A DNA stretch of 64,000 nucleotides from Sparassis latifolia. Lineage: Eukaryota; Basidiomycota; Agaricomycetes; Polyporales; Sparassidaceae. The notes beneath the pieces are model-generated. The model made no database searches. It was not told where the DNA came from and was given only the letters and a program-made list of their open reading frames with translations. Position 1 is the first letter of the stretch, and every line of letters begins with the position of its first letter. This document shows, piece after piece, positions 13,311 through 24,670 of the stretch. The stretch covers positions 1,736,001-1,800,000 of the forward strand of contig CM031563.1 of NCBI GenBank assembly GCA_018466975.1. Reading direction: 5' to 3'. The position numbers and the translations under genes are program-made.

Positions 13311-13661
13311 TCGACTCAAAGACAGATATCAGGCGTGTACTAAAAGGAGTAGCAACTGGCTGTTGCATCATGTTGTACTAAAAAAATCGCTGTGTTGTCA
13401 TAGATGGCGATCCTGCTCAAATCGATGTATTGCTGTGGCGCTCTAAATTATTGCAGCAGGAAAATGTCAACAACGCTTGGATTATCGAGTCTAGTACATG
13501 AAAAGATACACTAGGTGCTATAGGTATACGAGCAGGACGTGAGTATATTATAGCGACCACGAGAGGCGATTACAACGTGAAGGCATCCCAAGAATATCGT
13601 ATGATCATGTCAATGTCTGCCGAGTGATGCAACTAAGCATTGAAAAGAAGGCCCGAGTATT
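13311..13661. other. Convergent spacer
   Basis: 350 bp between the 3' ends of HEM2 (plus) and the FIT gene (minus). No gene or repeat is recognised. Confidence 0.4.
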
Positions 13662-14596
13662 CTACTGCTCCTTGTGGTCAAGATCTACCGATGCCTCCCC
13701 TCTCTGGTCCTCCGATGTCGACTTAGTGGCAATGATCGCAGCTTCAGGTGCGGGATGGAAAACTGGTAGCTGCGTAATGGCATAGCCAAGCACGCCTAAG
13801 ACTGGAGAGTAATACATTAGTCAACTTGAGCAAGAACATCGCCGCACCACTCACCAAAACCCGACAACTTCTCGATCGGAGTGTGGAAGTACACGCTGGT
13901 GGTATATGACGCGAACAGCGCCAAGCATACAACGAGGGTGGTGGCAAAGACGGCCCACTTGTGCAATGGCGGCCACTGTACGCGGTGCGCACCAAAGGAC
14001 CAACGCAGCTGGTCTACCAGGAAGAGGACGGACATGGTGAGGAGGAATATGTGCCCGGACACATCATGTCCTCTCCGGAGCCGCGGCCTGCCACTCCAAT
14101 CAGTATCTGGCATGACGAGCGACGCGGCGAAGAGGCCGGGATGCGTAGCGGGGGTGATGGTCGACCTGGTGTAGCAGTAGTTCTCCGGGATGGTGAGGAG
14201 CGCGCCGGAGGGGAGAGTCAGCACGCACTCGCCGCCTGTCGAGGTGATGAAGCGGTCGAGCACCGGGGGCCCGAAGAACCAGCTGGTGAAGGCGAGCCAG
14301 ACGGCGGACTCGGCGAGGAACTGGAACACGCGTTCCTTGGTGCGCGCGCTCGGGGGGCTGGTGAGGAAGAGGAGGGCAAAGACGGCAGACGTCCAGCCCC
14401 ATACGCACTTGATGAAGTAGACGTTGAGGACGTTCGTCTTGGACGCGAAGTAGTGGGTGTGGTGGAGAGGATGGGGGAGGTATGTGAGCAGCGGGTTAGA
14501 GGTGTCGAGGTAGGTGTCGTAGACGACCGAGTAGATCGTGCCGAAGAGCACGATGGACGTAATCACTGCGAGCGCAGCTAGGCGGGCGTCGGGCAT
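13662..14596 (-). CDS. FIT-family (Scs3/FIT2) ER membrane protein
   Basis: A fat-storage-inducing transmembrane protein of the ER, needed in other organisms for lipid droplet formation and described as an acyl-CoA diphosphatase. About 290 residues with several hydrophobic helices: LAALAVITSIVLFGTIYSVV at the N-terminus, IKCVWGWTSAVFALLFL, HIFLLTMSVLFLVDQLRW and WAVFATTLVVCLALFASYTT. Two histidine motifs diagnostic of the family are present: GHDVSGHIFLL and SVYFHTPIEKLSG, matching the catalytic His pair. One intron near 13808-13855 separates the last exon (VLGYAITQLPVFHPAP…DHKEQ). The start codon at 14596 gives a natural N-terminus. It lies 340 bp downstream of ARPC4 in the same orientation. 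Confidence 0.85.
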
Positions 14597-14935
14597 CGTG
14601 AAACGAGGCGTGGTCGTCGTGGTCGTCGATGAGCAAGGTCAAGCGTGTCGTATTACGTCATATCATGGGCGCCAAACAACTTAAGCTCGCCATTCAGTAA
14701 CCCTCACCGACAAGTATTTGCAGTCGGAGAAACCCCTTCGATTTATTTAAATTAGTACGTACTGCAGAGCGAAATAATACCGCGCATCAGGATATGCAGA
14801 AATATTTGATATGCGTTTCCACTCTCTCCGCAAATATGATACATGATTTCCGTTCGACCGCAGTCCCGGACGTATGCCGACACCACCCAGTACCGCACTA
14901 CGCTCTCGCATTCCTCGAAGAAGGTAACATCATAC

Positions 14936-15781
14936 TCATGAATTAAACTATGCAACATGACATTGTCAGCAGGCACACATGCACGGCAAGCATTGACGGC
15001 TTACAGCGGTGAGGTAAGACTCGGCGACAACACGAGCACGCGCATTTAGGCTCAGCTTCATCTCACTGATCTCCTTGTCTACTTCTTCCATAAACCTGCG
15101 CAACGAGTTTAGCCGTGCATATATGGGAGCAGGAAATATGTTACGCACTGAGTGATGAAATCCACGATCTTGTGCTTCAGCATGGTGTCAGTGTGGTTGT
15201 TCGTGATCAGAAACGAGATATCATAGCCCTGAAATATGAATCAGAACCAAAGCTGCGAGCGGTCTTACACGCGAACATACCTTCACTGGTTTTCTCCGCA
15301 GCACGATGAAGCTCTCCGCTCTTTGCATCATAAATCGGGTGAACTTGTGACATAGAATCCTTTCAATCTCATCCGCCTGCTTGATCTTGATGCTCAGTCT
15401 AATCGAGTTAATAGACGGCTCTATCAGCACGCGTTCATTCTCGTTTCGCGAGATGATCAGCGGGTTGAGCAGCACTTCCTTCGACCATCTGCGAGCCTCC
15501 GACATCAGCGGTAGAAGAGGAGTATGCACAAAGACTAAACTCACCCGACCTCGACTTCTGGCTTGTTGTGTCGCTCTACGACCTAATCATGTGTTGTAAA
15601 TACAAGTGCAACGAATATACGTACGGACAGCTACCTGCGAAGCGAAGTCTTCAAGCGTCAACGCAGCGGTCAGTGTCGACCGAACTGCTGCGAGATATGG
15701 TCGCAGGACATTTGACTGCAGCAGCGTCCGCGTTCATCAGTTCTACGCCCTGGTCCCTGTAGCGTCTGAGATGCGCACCAT
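14936..15781 (-). CDS. ARC19: Arp2/3 complex 20-kDa subunit (ARPC4)
   Basis: Subunit of the Arp2/3 actin-nucleation complex that makes branched actin at endocytic patches. The conserved core is unmistakable: [68 protein letters not shown], then [20 protein letters not shown]. The coding sequence is split by six introns. Two exons are extremely short. Exon 1 is only the ATG (15779-15781), followed by a GTGCGC…CTGCAG intron at 15716-15778, which joins to [19 protein letters not shown]. The last exon supplies only FNS and the stop at 14936-14938, giving the usual …SYLTAFN ending. Length (about 168 aa) matches the family. It is transcribed divergently from the FKBP gene, with 128 bp between start codons. 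Confidence 0.93.
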
Positions 15782-15909
15782 GATGGAATGGTCGAGGAGA
15801 GGATATGTTTGGGGCGGAGTCCGAACTCGCGCTACAAATCCGGCGAACGCGTCAAGCACAACGTTTTTTCTTTGGTTTGACCTGCTCTGCACGCACAGAT
15901 ATAAAAATA
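15782..15909. promoter_or_regulatory. Shared divergent promoter, ARPC4 / FKBP
   Basis: Only 128 bp separate the ATG of ARPC4 (minus) from the ATG of the nucleolar FKBP (plus), so both promoters must overlap here. An AT-rich ATATAAAAATA run lies immediately before the FKBP start, probably too close to act as its TATA box. Confidence 0.5.
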
Positions 15910-17494
15910 ATGGCCCTCGCTATTGCCGTTTGGTACGCTCGCGTATCTTTTCACGCGTCTTGTAGGACCTATGTCCTGAATGTAAGAAAAATTTGCTCAG
16001 GAGTATCGCTGCGAAGCCTGGAGAACCGACGGCTTTCTCCCCCGCGGGCGACCTCAGGATCACGAACGTCGCACTGGGCGACCAGCTCGCGGACGAGACC
16101 GGTCGTACGGTCCTCAAGCTCGTTTACCAAACTGCAGGCGCTCCTGAGGAGGACGACGAGGATGAGGAATCGGTCGATATTGAACCAGTAACTTCCACGG
16201 TGATCTGCTCGCTCACCCCCGGCAAGGTTTGTCTGCTTCCTCTTCCTACCCTTACCGTGTTGTTGAGTATCTGGCGTAGATTGAGCAAGCGACCGTGGAC
16301 CTGGTCCTTGAGGGCGAGCAGGATTATCTGCTGGAGATCGTTGGCAAAAAGTATGTTGAACGGCGCCACACCAATTTGCGCAATTGCTCAAACCTTTACT
16401 ACAGCACCCTCTATCTGACTGGAAACTACATCGGTCAGTGCTCCCTCCTCTGTCTGTTGCGGAGGTCGAGTTGACGATGTTTTGTTTTCAGACCAGATGC
16501 CATCTGACCAGCCGCCATATGATGATGAATCTGACCTGGAAGAGGACGCGTTCCATCTCGACGAAGTGAGCTCAGATGTCGAGGTCCATCCGGATGAGAT
16601 GGACATCGTCAGCGAACCCGAGGCGTACGCTTGTTTTTACCGCCAGATCTGCTTCCGTAGGCTCACGCGTCTCTGTCACAGACGTATCGAAGAGATCCAC
16701 TCCGGTGCGGAAGAGGGAGCAGCGAAGGAGAAGGCTCCGAAAAAGGACGCAGGCAAGAAGCGTCCCCGCGAGGAGGACGAGGCCGACGGTGCCCCCGAAA
16801 AGATCTCAAAAGCCGAGCGCAAGAAGCGCAACAAAAAGCTGAAGGCCGAGGGCGGCCAAGCAGTCGCTCCCCCCACCGAGGAGAAGCCAGCGGAGAAGAA
16901 GGAGAAGAAGGAAAAGAAGGAAAAGGTGAAGGTGAAGGGTGTTGAGGGCGAAAAGACTGAGGGCAAGAAGGAGAAAGGTGAGAAGGAGAAGGGCGAGACG
17001 AAAGTGCTTGAGGGTGGCGTCAAGATCTATGACCACAAGGTCGGCACCGGCCCTCAGGCAAAAAAAGGCGACCGCGTCGCCATGAGATATATTGGCAAGC
17101 TGGAGAACGGGAAGGTATTTGACCAGAACTCGAAAGGAAAGCCTGTGAGCAATCATGTTCGCTGTCTGCTGTCGTACATACTCAATCTCTCCAAGTTCTC
17201 ATTCCACTTGGGTGGCGGGGAGGTCATCAAAGGTATGCTATCTCTGATGCTCACTCGTTTAGTTAGATTACTGACTATCAATCTCATTGTGTCAGGGTGG
17301 GATGTTGGCATTGTTGGCATGCACGTCGGCGGCGAGCGCCTGCTCACCATTCCTGCTCCTATGGCATACGGGAAGCAGAAACAAACCGGTATCCCTGCGA
17401 ACTCTACTTTGACCTTCGGTACGTATATTTTGAGCATCTTGTTTTCCGGAGCTCATGAAATTCTGCAGAGGTCAAACTGGTTGGGATCAACTGA
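15910..17494 (+). CDS. Nucleolar FKBP-type peptidyl-prolyl isomerase (Fpr3/Fpr4-like)
   Basis: A cis-trans prolyl isomerase with a nucleoplasmin-like N-terminus, related to yeast Fpr3/Fpr4 and other nucleolar FKBPs that act on histones and ribosome assembly. The ~380-residue product starts [20 protein letters not shown] (intron 15933-16000). Next come the N-terminal core [14 protein letters not shown], acidic stretches ([32 protein letters not shown]), a long Lys/Glu segment (about 16800-17000, many KKEKKEK repeats), and a C-terminal FKBP domain. The FKBP domain shows [49 protein letters not shown] and [14 protein letters not shown]…[10 protein letters not shown]. Eight or so introns interrupt it. 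The stop is at 17492-17494. All FKBP drug-site residues I can place are conserved. Confidence 0.92.
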
Positions 17495-17813
17495 GTTCTC
17501 TGCTCCCTATGCTGCGAATGTCTGGCACATCTCCTTGTCGATCCAAAAGTTTACGAGTTTGATTATTGTTTAATTACGGTTGCACGTTGCAATGGTTCTG
17601 TATGGTGTCCATGGTCCATCTAGTTGAGTGGGCAACGAGGTTACTTACATCTCATCATCGTCGACGGAAAAGCGACAATTGTATTCCACTGGTTCGAGAA
17701 ATTGAGAAAATCGCGTTACGTAAGCGTGAACATGACGCTTCTGTAATGAAACTTGCAGACGCGACTTGGACGCGACTGTCACCTGGCAGAGACTTTCTGT
17801 GAAGACACTGACC
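17495..17813. other. Intergenic region upstream of SNF5-like gene
   Basis: About 320 bp between two same-strand genes with no recognisable feature. Confidence 0.4.
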
Positions 17814-19639
17814 ATGGCGGAAGCACAAGTGTGGCGTGCTCCAAACCAACTGCTCAATGTTCCGAACAGGGCTTCGCAGTCATCTGTACCTCCGCAGGCA
17901 GCACATCCTGGTAAGCCAAACTTCCCAGCGTCCGGGCGACATGCACACATATCATGGAATTCCCTGCAGCGTACTTCAACAATATCCGACAGTGGTCCAA
18001 TTCTGTGACCCCACCCCCGACGAATGGTCGCATCAATCCATCGCGCAAAAGCAATCGTCCACACCGAGGGAGCACGCTCGCGAGCACACCGCAGACCCAG
18101 GCGAGCACGTCGACCTACCAGCCAGCACCACCCGCTCCTACATTCAACCCTCCACCTCTGGAAAATTTTCCCAGCTCCTCCCAGTCTACCATTGCCACAA
18201 CTCCCCAGGCTCTCCATTCCACCTATGCGTCACGCCTCCGCACCGGTGCGACCTTGCTCGTGCAGCCGACCTTGGCGAGCTCGTCTGCCACGGCCGTCGC
18301 GACGCGGTCCTCGCGGCGTGGCGGCGTTGTGAATTATGCCGACCCAGGCTCGGGGGACGAGTTTCCTGACGCGGGGGCTATCGACTCTGATGACTCGGAT
18401 TTCGTCGCAAGTGGAGGGACGCGGTCTGCTGTGCGCGCAGCGCGGCTGTCGAGCAAGGCCCCTGCTGGCGCGTCGGTGTTCCATGCGGGTAGTGTGACGC
18501 CTGCCGCGCCTGCTCCCCCGCAACCGCCGCAGCGCGCGGAGTTGGATCAAAGCTACCTCGGTATGGTTCCGCCTTCGAGGTATATCACTGCAAAGCCTGT
18601 ATATCCCACAAGACATGACTACTTGTACGTGCCATATGCTCAGTTGTCACTCATGCACGCGCTAACGAGGGTTTTGACGAATGTCACCCAGTCCACCGGA
18701 AGCGATGGAAGCTCAAGCAAAGAGGTCCACCGCTCTGGTGCCCATCCGGGTGGAGTTTGAGACCGATACGCACCGTATCCGAGATTGTTTCGTGTGGAAC
18801 CTACATGAGGACCTGATCAAACCGGAAGCGTTCGCAAGAACATTCTGTGTCGACCTTGACCTTCCTCCAAATCCCTGGGCAGACACCGTCGCGAACCAGA
18901 TCCGCGCACAGTTGGAGGATCATGAGGGTGTCGCGGCGATGGATCTGGGAGCAGATACCGAAGAGGAGGAGCTGGCTGGAGGCGACGAAGTTGGAGAGTG
19001 CCGCGTCATTCTGAGTGTGCGTCCGCGACTACGCTCACATTTTGCGTATCTTTAATTGACGTCCCGTTCAGATCGACGTCCAGATTGCTACGTACCATCT
19101 GCTGGACCACATCGAATGGGACCTGCTCTCTCCCCTCACCCCCGAGGCCTTCGCGGTGCAGCTGGGTGCGGAACTCGGTCTGTCGGGGGAGGCCATACCG
19201 CTCATTGCACATGCCGTTCACGAAGAACTGGTGAAACACAAACGGGATGCCATCGAATGGGGCGTCATGGGCGGCGACAACAGGGAGGTCGTCGAGGACC
19301 TGTCTGGGGACAAGCCGCGGGACAAGAGTGGGCTGAGCTTGCTGAAGGACAAGACTGGACTCGGACTGGGGTGGGGGCGCACACCCAAGGATGGCAGGGG
19401 GCCGAAGGCGCTGAAGAGCGTGTGGAGGGATTGGGCGGAGGCGGAGGAATTCAAGACGCGGTTTGAGGTGCTGAGCGCGGAGGAGGTAGAGCGCAGGGAG
19501 ATTGAGCGAGAGAGGGCCAGTCGGTGAGTAATCCCTGCTCAATACGCTATTGAGTTACCTATTAACACCATCTTGCAGTCGGTTGAGGCGCGAGACGTCA
19601 AAATTCCAATCACAAATTATTTCGAAGAGAAGACGGTAG
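17814..19639 (+). CDS. SFH1: SNF5/Sfh1 (SMARCB1) chromatin-remodelling subunit
   Basis: Core subunit of SWI/SNF-type remodelers; the N-terminal STYASRLRTGATLLVQP motif points to the RSC paralogue Sfh1. Exon 1 (MAEAQVWRAPNQLLNVPNRA) begins at 17814 and an intron near 17912-17969 joins to YFNNIRQWSNSV. A Pro/Ser/Thr-rich region follows. The SNF5 domain has two repeats: ALVPIRVEFETDTHRIRD with DCFVWNLHEDLIKPEAFA, and IDVQIATYHLLDHIEWDLLS with LTPEAFAVQLGAELGLSGEA. The C-terminal exon ends KFQSQIISKRR at 19639, after an intron near 19525-19579. About 500 residues. The distinction between Snf5 and Sfh1 rests on the N-terminal motif and length, so the symbol is moderately sure. Confidence 0.87.
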
Positions 19640-19891
19640 TGACCAGAGCACCCGCTTGCTTTTATTCTGTATTTCATTCGCTCATACTGTACTCGTACTA
19701 GTGTATTCACTGTTACTACTCCAATAGCAAAGTGCTCGACTTCTCTGATGTATTACGTAAGCGCGAGTAAGGCGTTCAGTAGAGCGCAGGCGCCGACTTG
19801 CATACTTGTGTTTATAGCTGTCTCTTCTCTTACGACGACACAGGAAGCGAGGAACTCGCACTAAGGCAAGAGATAGACCGTATATTTGGCC

Positions 19892-22750
19892 ATGCAGGAC
19901 GGAAGAGCACCTCGGTATGTATTTTATCGCGGTTAGCGCGATAAGCCGACTGACTCCGGCCCAGCATCAAAAACCGCGCTCCTGCCGCTGTCCAGGTAAG
20001 CCGTTGGATCATATCATATTCTGTTGTGCTGCATACACTAACAGCGTCCTAGGTTACCGCAGAGCAACTGCTCCGAGATGTAAGTGGCATTCGCGTTCCC
20101 GGTCGGTCATGCACGCTCAAGTTGTTACATTCAGGCCCAAGAGAGGCAAGAGTCGCAATTCAGAGCGCCCAAGCAACGAGTCGAAGACTTTGAGGAGCTC
20201 CATGAGTACCGCGGGCGGAAACGCGAGGAGTACGAGAAGCGGATCAGGCAGACCAGGGGGAGCATGTACGTATGCCGTTCGTCGACCTGTTTCTCTCCGC
20301 TGACCCGCGTATGCGGCTTATCCAGAAAAGAGTGGTTGCAATATGCAAACTGGGAGGTACGTACCATTACTCCAGAGCATCTTGGGCGACGCTGAACCCG
20401 AGAACTATCAGGCCAGCCAGAGTGAATACGCCCGCTCGCGCTCCGTTTTCGAACGAGCTCTGGACGTCGATCCGCGCAGCGTGCAGCTATGGCTCAGCTA
20501 CACTGAGATGGAGCTTAAGGGACGCAACGTCCAGCACTCGCGCAACCTGTACGACCGCGCGGTGACGCTCCTCCCGCGGATTGACCAGCTGTGGTACAAG
20601 TATGTGTACCTCGAGGAGTTGCTGCAGAACGTGCCCGGTGCGCGCCAGGTGTTCGAGCGGTGGATGCAGTGGGAGCCCGACGACAAAGCATGGCAGGCGT
20701 ATATCAAGATGGAGACGCGATACCACGAGCTCGACCGTGCGTCCGCCATTTACGAGCGGTGGATTGCGGTGCGACCCGAGCCCCGGAATTGGGTGAAGTG
20801 GGCGAAGTTCGAGGAGGAGCGGGCGAACCTCTCTAAGGCGCGCGAGGTCTTCCAGACTGCGCTGGAGTTCTTCGGGGACAGTGAAGAGGAAGTCGAGAAG
20901 GCCCAAGCTGTCTTTGGGGCGTTCGCGAAGATGGAGACACGATTGAAGGAGTATGAGCGAGCGCGCGTTATCTACAAGGTAAGCGCCTTCTGCGCCCGAT
21001 ATTTCCCGTTCGCAGAGTGCTCAGCTTGCAATACGTTCACAGTATGCGTTGGCACGTATACCACGATCAAGATCCGCCGCTCTGTATGCGGCGTACACGA
21101 AATTCGAGAAGCAGCATGGCAGTCGGTCAACACTCGAAGCCACTGTCCTCGGCAAGCGACGTATCCAATACGAAGACGAGATCTCTCAAGATGGCCACAG
21201 CTATGACGCGTGGTTCGATTACATCCGTCTGGAGGAAAATGCTCTGCAGGAAGCGAGGGACGAAGGTTCGCCAGATGAAGAAATCGCCGGTGCCATTGCG
21301 CGAGTTAGAGAGGTGCATGAGCGAGCTGTCGCCCATATACCCCCCGGCGGCCAGAAGCGGCATTGGCGACGTTACATTTTCCTTTGGTTGAATTATGCAT
21401 TATTCGAGGAAATCGAAACCAAGGTTTGATATTAAATTACATCTTTCCGTCCCGGATGACTGACACGAAGAATAGGATTACGATCGCGCTCGGCAGGTAT
21501 TGGAGACTGCTATTCGCGTTGTTCCCCACAAGCAGTTCACTTTCGCCAAGTTGTGGATTATGTTTGCCAAGTTCGAGGTCCGCCGGCTTAACTTGGATGC
21601 CGCTCGGAAGATTATGGGGACTGCGATCGGTATGTGCCCTAAGGAGGCACTGTTCAAGGGTTACATCCAGCTCGAACTTGACGTAAGTATACATTTGAGT
21701 CTGAGGTATTGTCATAGACATCTGACTCGTCTCTACAGCTCCGGGAATTTGACCGTGTAAGAACGCTCTACGAGAAATATATCGAGGTATGCGCGTTTCT
21801 GTGCGTTTGTGGTATCGGATACTCAGACTGTCTTTTATTCTAGTTCGATCCCAGTAATTCTTCTGCGTGGGTCAAGTATGCAGAACTCGAGGCGCAGCTG
21901 GAGGATTTCGAGCGCACACGTGCGATTTTCGAGCTTGGCGTCTCGCAAATGCCACTGGCGATGCCCGAGGTACTGTGGAAGGCGTACATCGACTTCGAGA
22001 CCGAAGAGGGCAACAGGGAGAAGGCGAGAGCGTTGTTCGAGCGTCTGATTGCTCAAAGCGGGCACTGGAAGGTGTGGGTGACGTATGCCGAGTTCGAGGC
22101 CGCTGCCATCCCTGTTGCGCGTGCCCTCCGAGAAGAGAAGGAGGACGAAGATGAGGAAGAAGAGCTGGTGGAAGGCGACATCGACCTGGCGAGACAGGTG
22201 TTCGAGAGAGGGTACAAGGACCTCCGGCGGCAAGGTTTGAAGAGCGAGGTATCGTATCTCATTCCACACATGTTCCAACTTTACTCACTAATCTGTTTAT
22301 GCAAACAGCGTGCTGCCCTCCTAGAAGTCTGGAAGACATTCGAAGAAAAAAATGGTACTCCTGAAGACGTCGAAAAGGTGGTGAACATGCTGCCAGTGGT
22401 CAGTCGTCGTCGCATGGCGGATGCTGAATCTGGTGGCGCGGAGGGTGTGTCCCTTTTTTTAGTATTTTGCTTCTGATGTTGACCTTTACTTTGCAGTTGT
22501 GGACTGGGACATGGTGTTCCCTGACGACGAACGCGAGTCGCATCCGACATCTTTCCAGTTCCTCAAGGTCGCACATGCTTGGAAGAAGGCGCAGGCTACG
22601 AAGAGCAAGGAACATGCAAATGAACATCCTGCTCCCTCTACTGGAGGAGATGCCGGCCAAGAACAGCCGCCAGTTGCGCAGGCGGCAAATTCGCAGGACA
22701 AGGACGAGGATATGACTAGCGACGTTGCGAGTTCGCATGACGGTGAATGA
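19892..22750 (+). CDS. CLF1: Pre-mRNA splicing factor Clf1/Crooked-neck (HAT repeats)
   Basis: A component of the Prp19-associated (NineTeen) complex required for spliceosome activation. Almost the whole ~740-residue product is built of HAT repeats, each with the W…Y…E and R..yERal pattern: [80 protein letters not shown] and, further on, [20 protein letters not shown] and [20 protein letters not shown]. The N-terminal signature [20 protein letters not shown] is typical of Clf1. The first exon is tiny (ATG at 19892). About ten introns of 50-60 nt occur. The C-terminus [20 protein letters not shown] followed by a charged tail ends at 22750. Confidence 0.93.
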
Positions 22751-23130
22751 TTGTCTATTGTCTATTGTTAGTGGGTTGGCCGTGGATTCGTCGATGTTGT
22801 ATCTGCTTTTCCTTGCATCTGCCCTTCCGTAAGCTCTCGTACGGTGTGCATGTAACATACCATTGTATCGGTGTCCGCTCCGTCCGCAGAGCACTCAACT
22901 TAAAGACATGCCTCTTTGGTCGAAGAGCCGGTGCTGATTTACCTCCGGCGCATGACCATTCCCCGTGTTTCCCTTCGAACAGGATCACCTGGCCATGCAA
23001 CCGGAGCGCTCTCTTCCCTGCCGCCATCTCGCTGCCCGCCGTGAGCGTCTGAAAGGTAACCTGATAATTAGAGGTTCTCCAACATTGAAGTTGTCTCTAC
23101 TCCCTCACCTGCTAGACGTAACTTAGTGTC
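22751..23130. other. Intergenic region upstream of SDR gene
   Basis: 380 bp between same-strand genes. No feature is recognised. Confidence 0.35.
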
Positions 23131-24670
23131 ATGTCGAAGGCAAACCTGTCAGTCAAGCCTAGTCAGACGGGCGAGCAGTTTGCTCGCAGAACGGCGTCGA
23201 GGCTGGAGCAGATCCAGTTGCAGCTTGATTCTTCCCCGCGTGGAACGCGACTTAAGGGCAAAGTTTGCGTAATCACTGGCGTCGGGTCCCTGATTGGCAT
23301 TGGGTACGTTGGAATATCATGATCTGCGGTGTCTTTTATATGAAAGTACACAATTGTTAGACGGGCGTCGGCTATCCAGTTCGCGCACGAAGGTGCATTT
23401 TGATTCGCTGATGTATTATGCTACGCTTGGTTCTTACGCGGGTGTGGTGTTTCAGGCGCTCAACACCTGTATCTCATGGATCTTGACGGTACGAACCTCC
23501 CGGCGTTGAAGTCTACCATAGCGCAGAAGTACCCAGATGTCAAGGTGAGGCCTTGTGACACCGTTCTACAGAGATGATCCCATTCACATGAGAATATCGC
23601 AAGGTCACAGTGATTCAGGTCGATGCCGCCGACGAAGCAGCGATCTCTGGCGTATGCAAGCAAGCTCTGCGAGAGGAAGGACACCTGGATGTCTTCTTCG
23701 CGAATGTATGTTTTTGTGTCAACCACGCCTAACCCCCTCTCAGCAGTTGCGTAGGCAGGGATTGCTACGCAGCTGCCATTGGAATCCTCCTCCGCCGAGG
23801 TGTTCATGAACACGCTCAGGGTAAACACGTTATCGTAGGTCTTCCGGGTGCACCTTCCGATCGTATTCCGGTTCTCATTTCGCATTCGAAGCTGTTTCCT
23901 AGCTTTGAAGTATGCCTCTGAAGCTATGATGGAGACGAATCCTTCCCGCGGCAAAGAACATAGCGGCGGAAGCATCATCATGACTGCGTCAGGTAGATCT
24001 AGTATCTCGTGATGCTGTTACTGCATCAAAAGCCACTGACACTGCTTGACCGATGCAGTTGCAGGCATTCGTGCTGGGGCTGGTTCCGTTGACTGTACGT
24101 AACTTTTCCTCTAATGTCATCCTCACTTTCCTAATCCCAAACTCAATCCGACTTTAGATAGTGCAAGCAAAGCCGCGTAAGCTCCTATTCCTTCTACGTC
24201 GAACTTTCAAAGCTTAAGAAGCCATCGCGCTAGCGTGAACAACATGGTGCAAACGGGTGCCCTCCAGCTCACGAGGACCGACGTCCGCGTTAATTCGATC
24301 TGCCCTGGACTGATCCATACGGGGATGACCGATACCCTCTTCCAGAGCGCCCGACGGAGGAACTCTGAGAGTAAAATTGGTCAATTGAACCCGCTCGGAA
24401 GATATGCCCTCGCACAGGGTTAGCAAAATCTTGTTCGCCTTTTGTTATGGCACCCAACTGTCGTTTCACCCCATTACAGAGATTGCAAATGTTGCTACAT
24501 TCCTTGCTTCAGGTGTGTCCGGCTACGTTCTCGCTGTGGTGTGGATCTGACGAGCTTTGAATATTGCGAATCGTGCTTCAGACCAGTCAAGCTACGTGAA
24601 CGGTCAGAACTGGGCTGTAGACGGCGGCCTCTCGTGCAGTTTGCCTGTCGTACCGGGTAAATTTGCTTAA
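23131..24670 (+). CDS. Short-chain dehydrogenase/reductase (classical SDR)
   Basis: NAD(P)-dependent oxidoreductase with a Rossmann fold. After a ~40-residue leader the glycine motif reads CVITGVGSLIGIGRA, followed by QHLYLMDLDG, VIQVDAADEAAISGV and the NAG motif FFANAGIA. SGGSIIMTAS supplies the catalytic Ser region and DYSASKAA the catalytic Tyr/Lys (YxxxK). The C-terminal part RVNSICPGLIHTGM and NGQNWAVDGGLS is canonical. All eight or nine introns can be placed with GT…AG borders. One splits the active-site tyrosine codon at the first base (GAC T|gtacgt…ttag|AT AGT). The gene reads intact to TAA 24668-24670. The substrate cannot be inferred. Confidence 0.88.

Noticed and set aside
13961..14581. 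206-codon plus-strand frame opposite the FIT gene
   Set aside because: Composition is Glu/Gly/Arg-rich without domains; the minus strand has clear FIT motifs and membrane helices.
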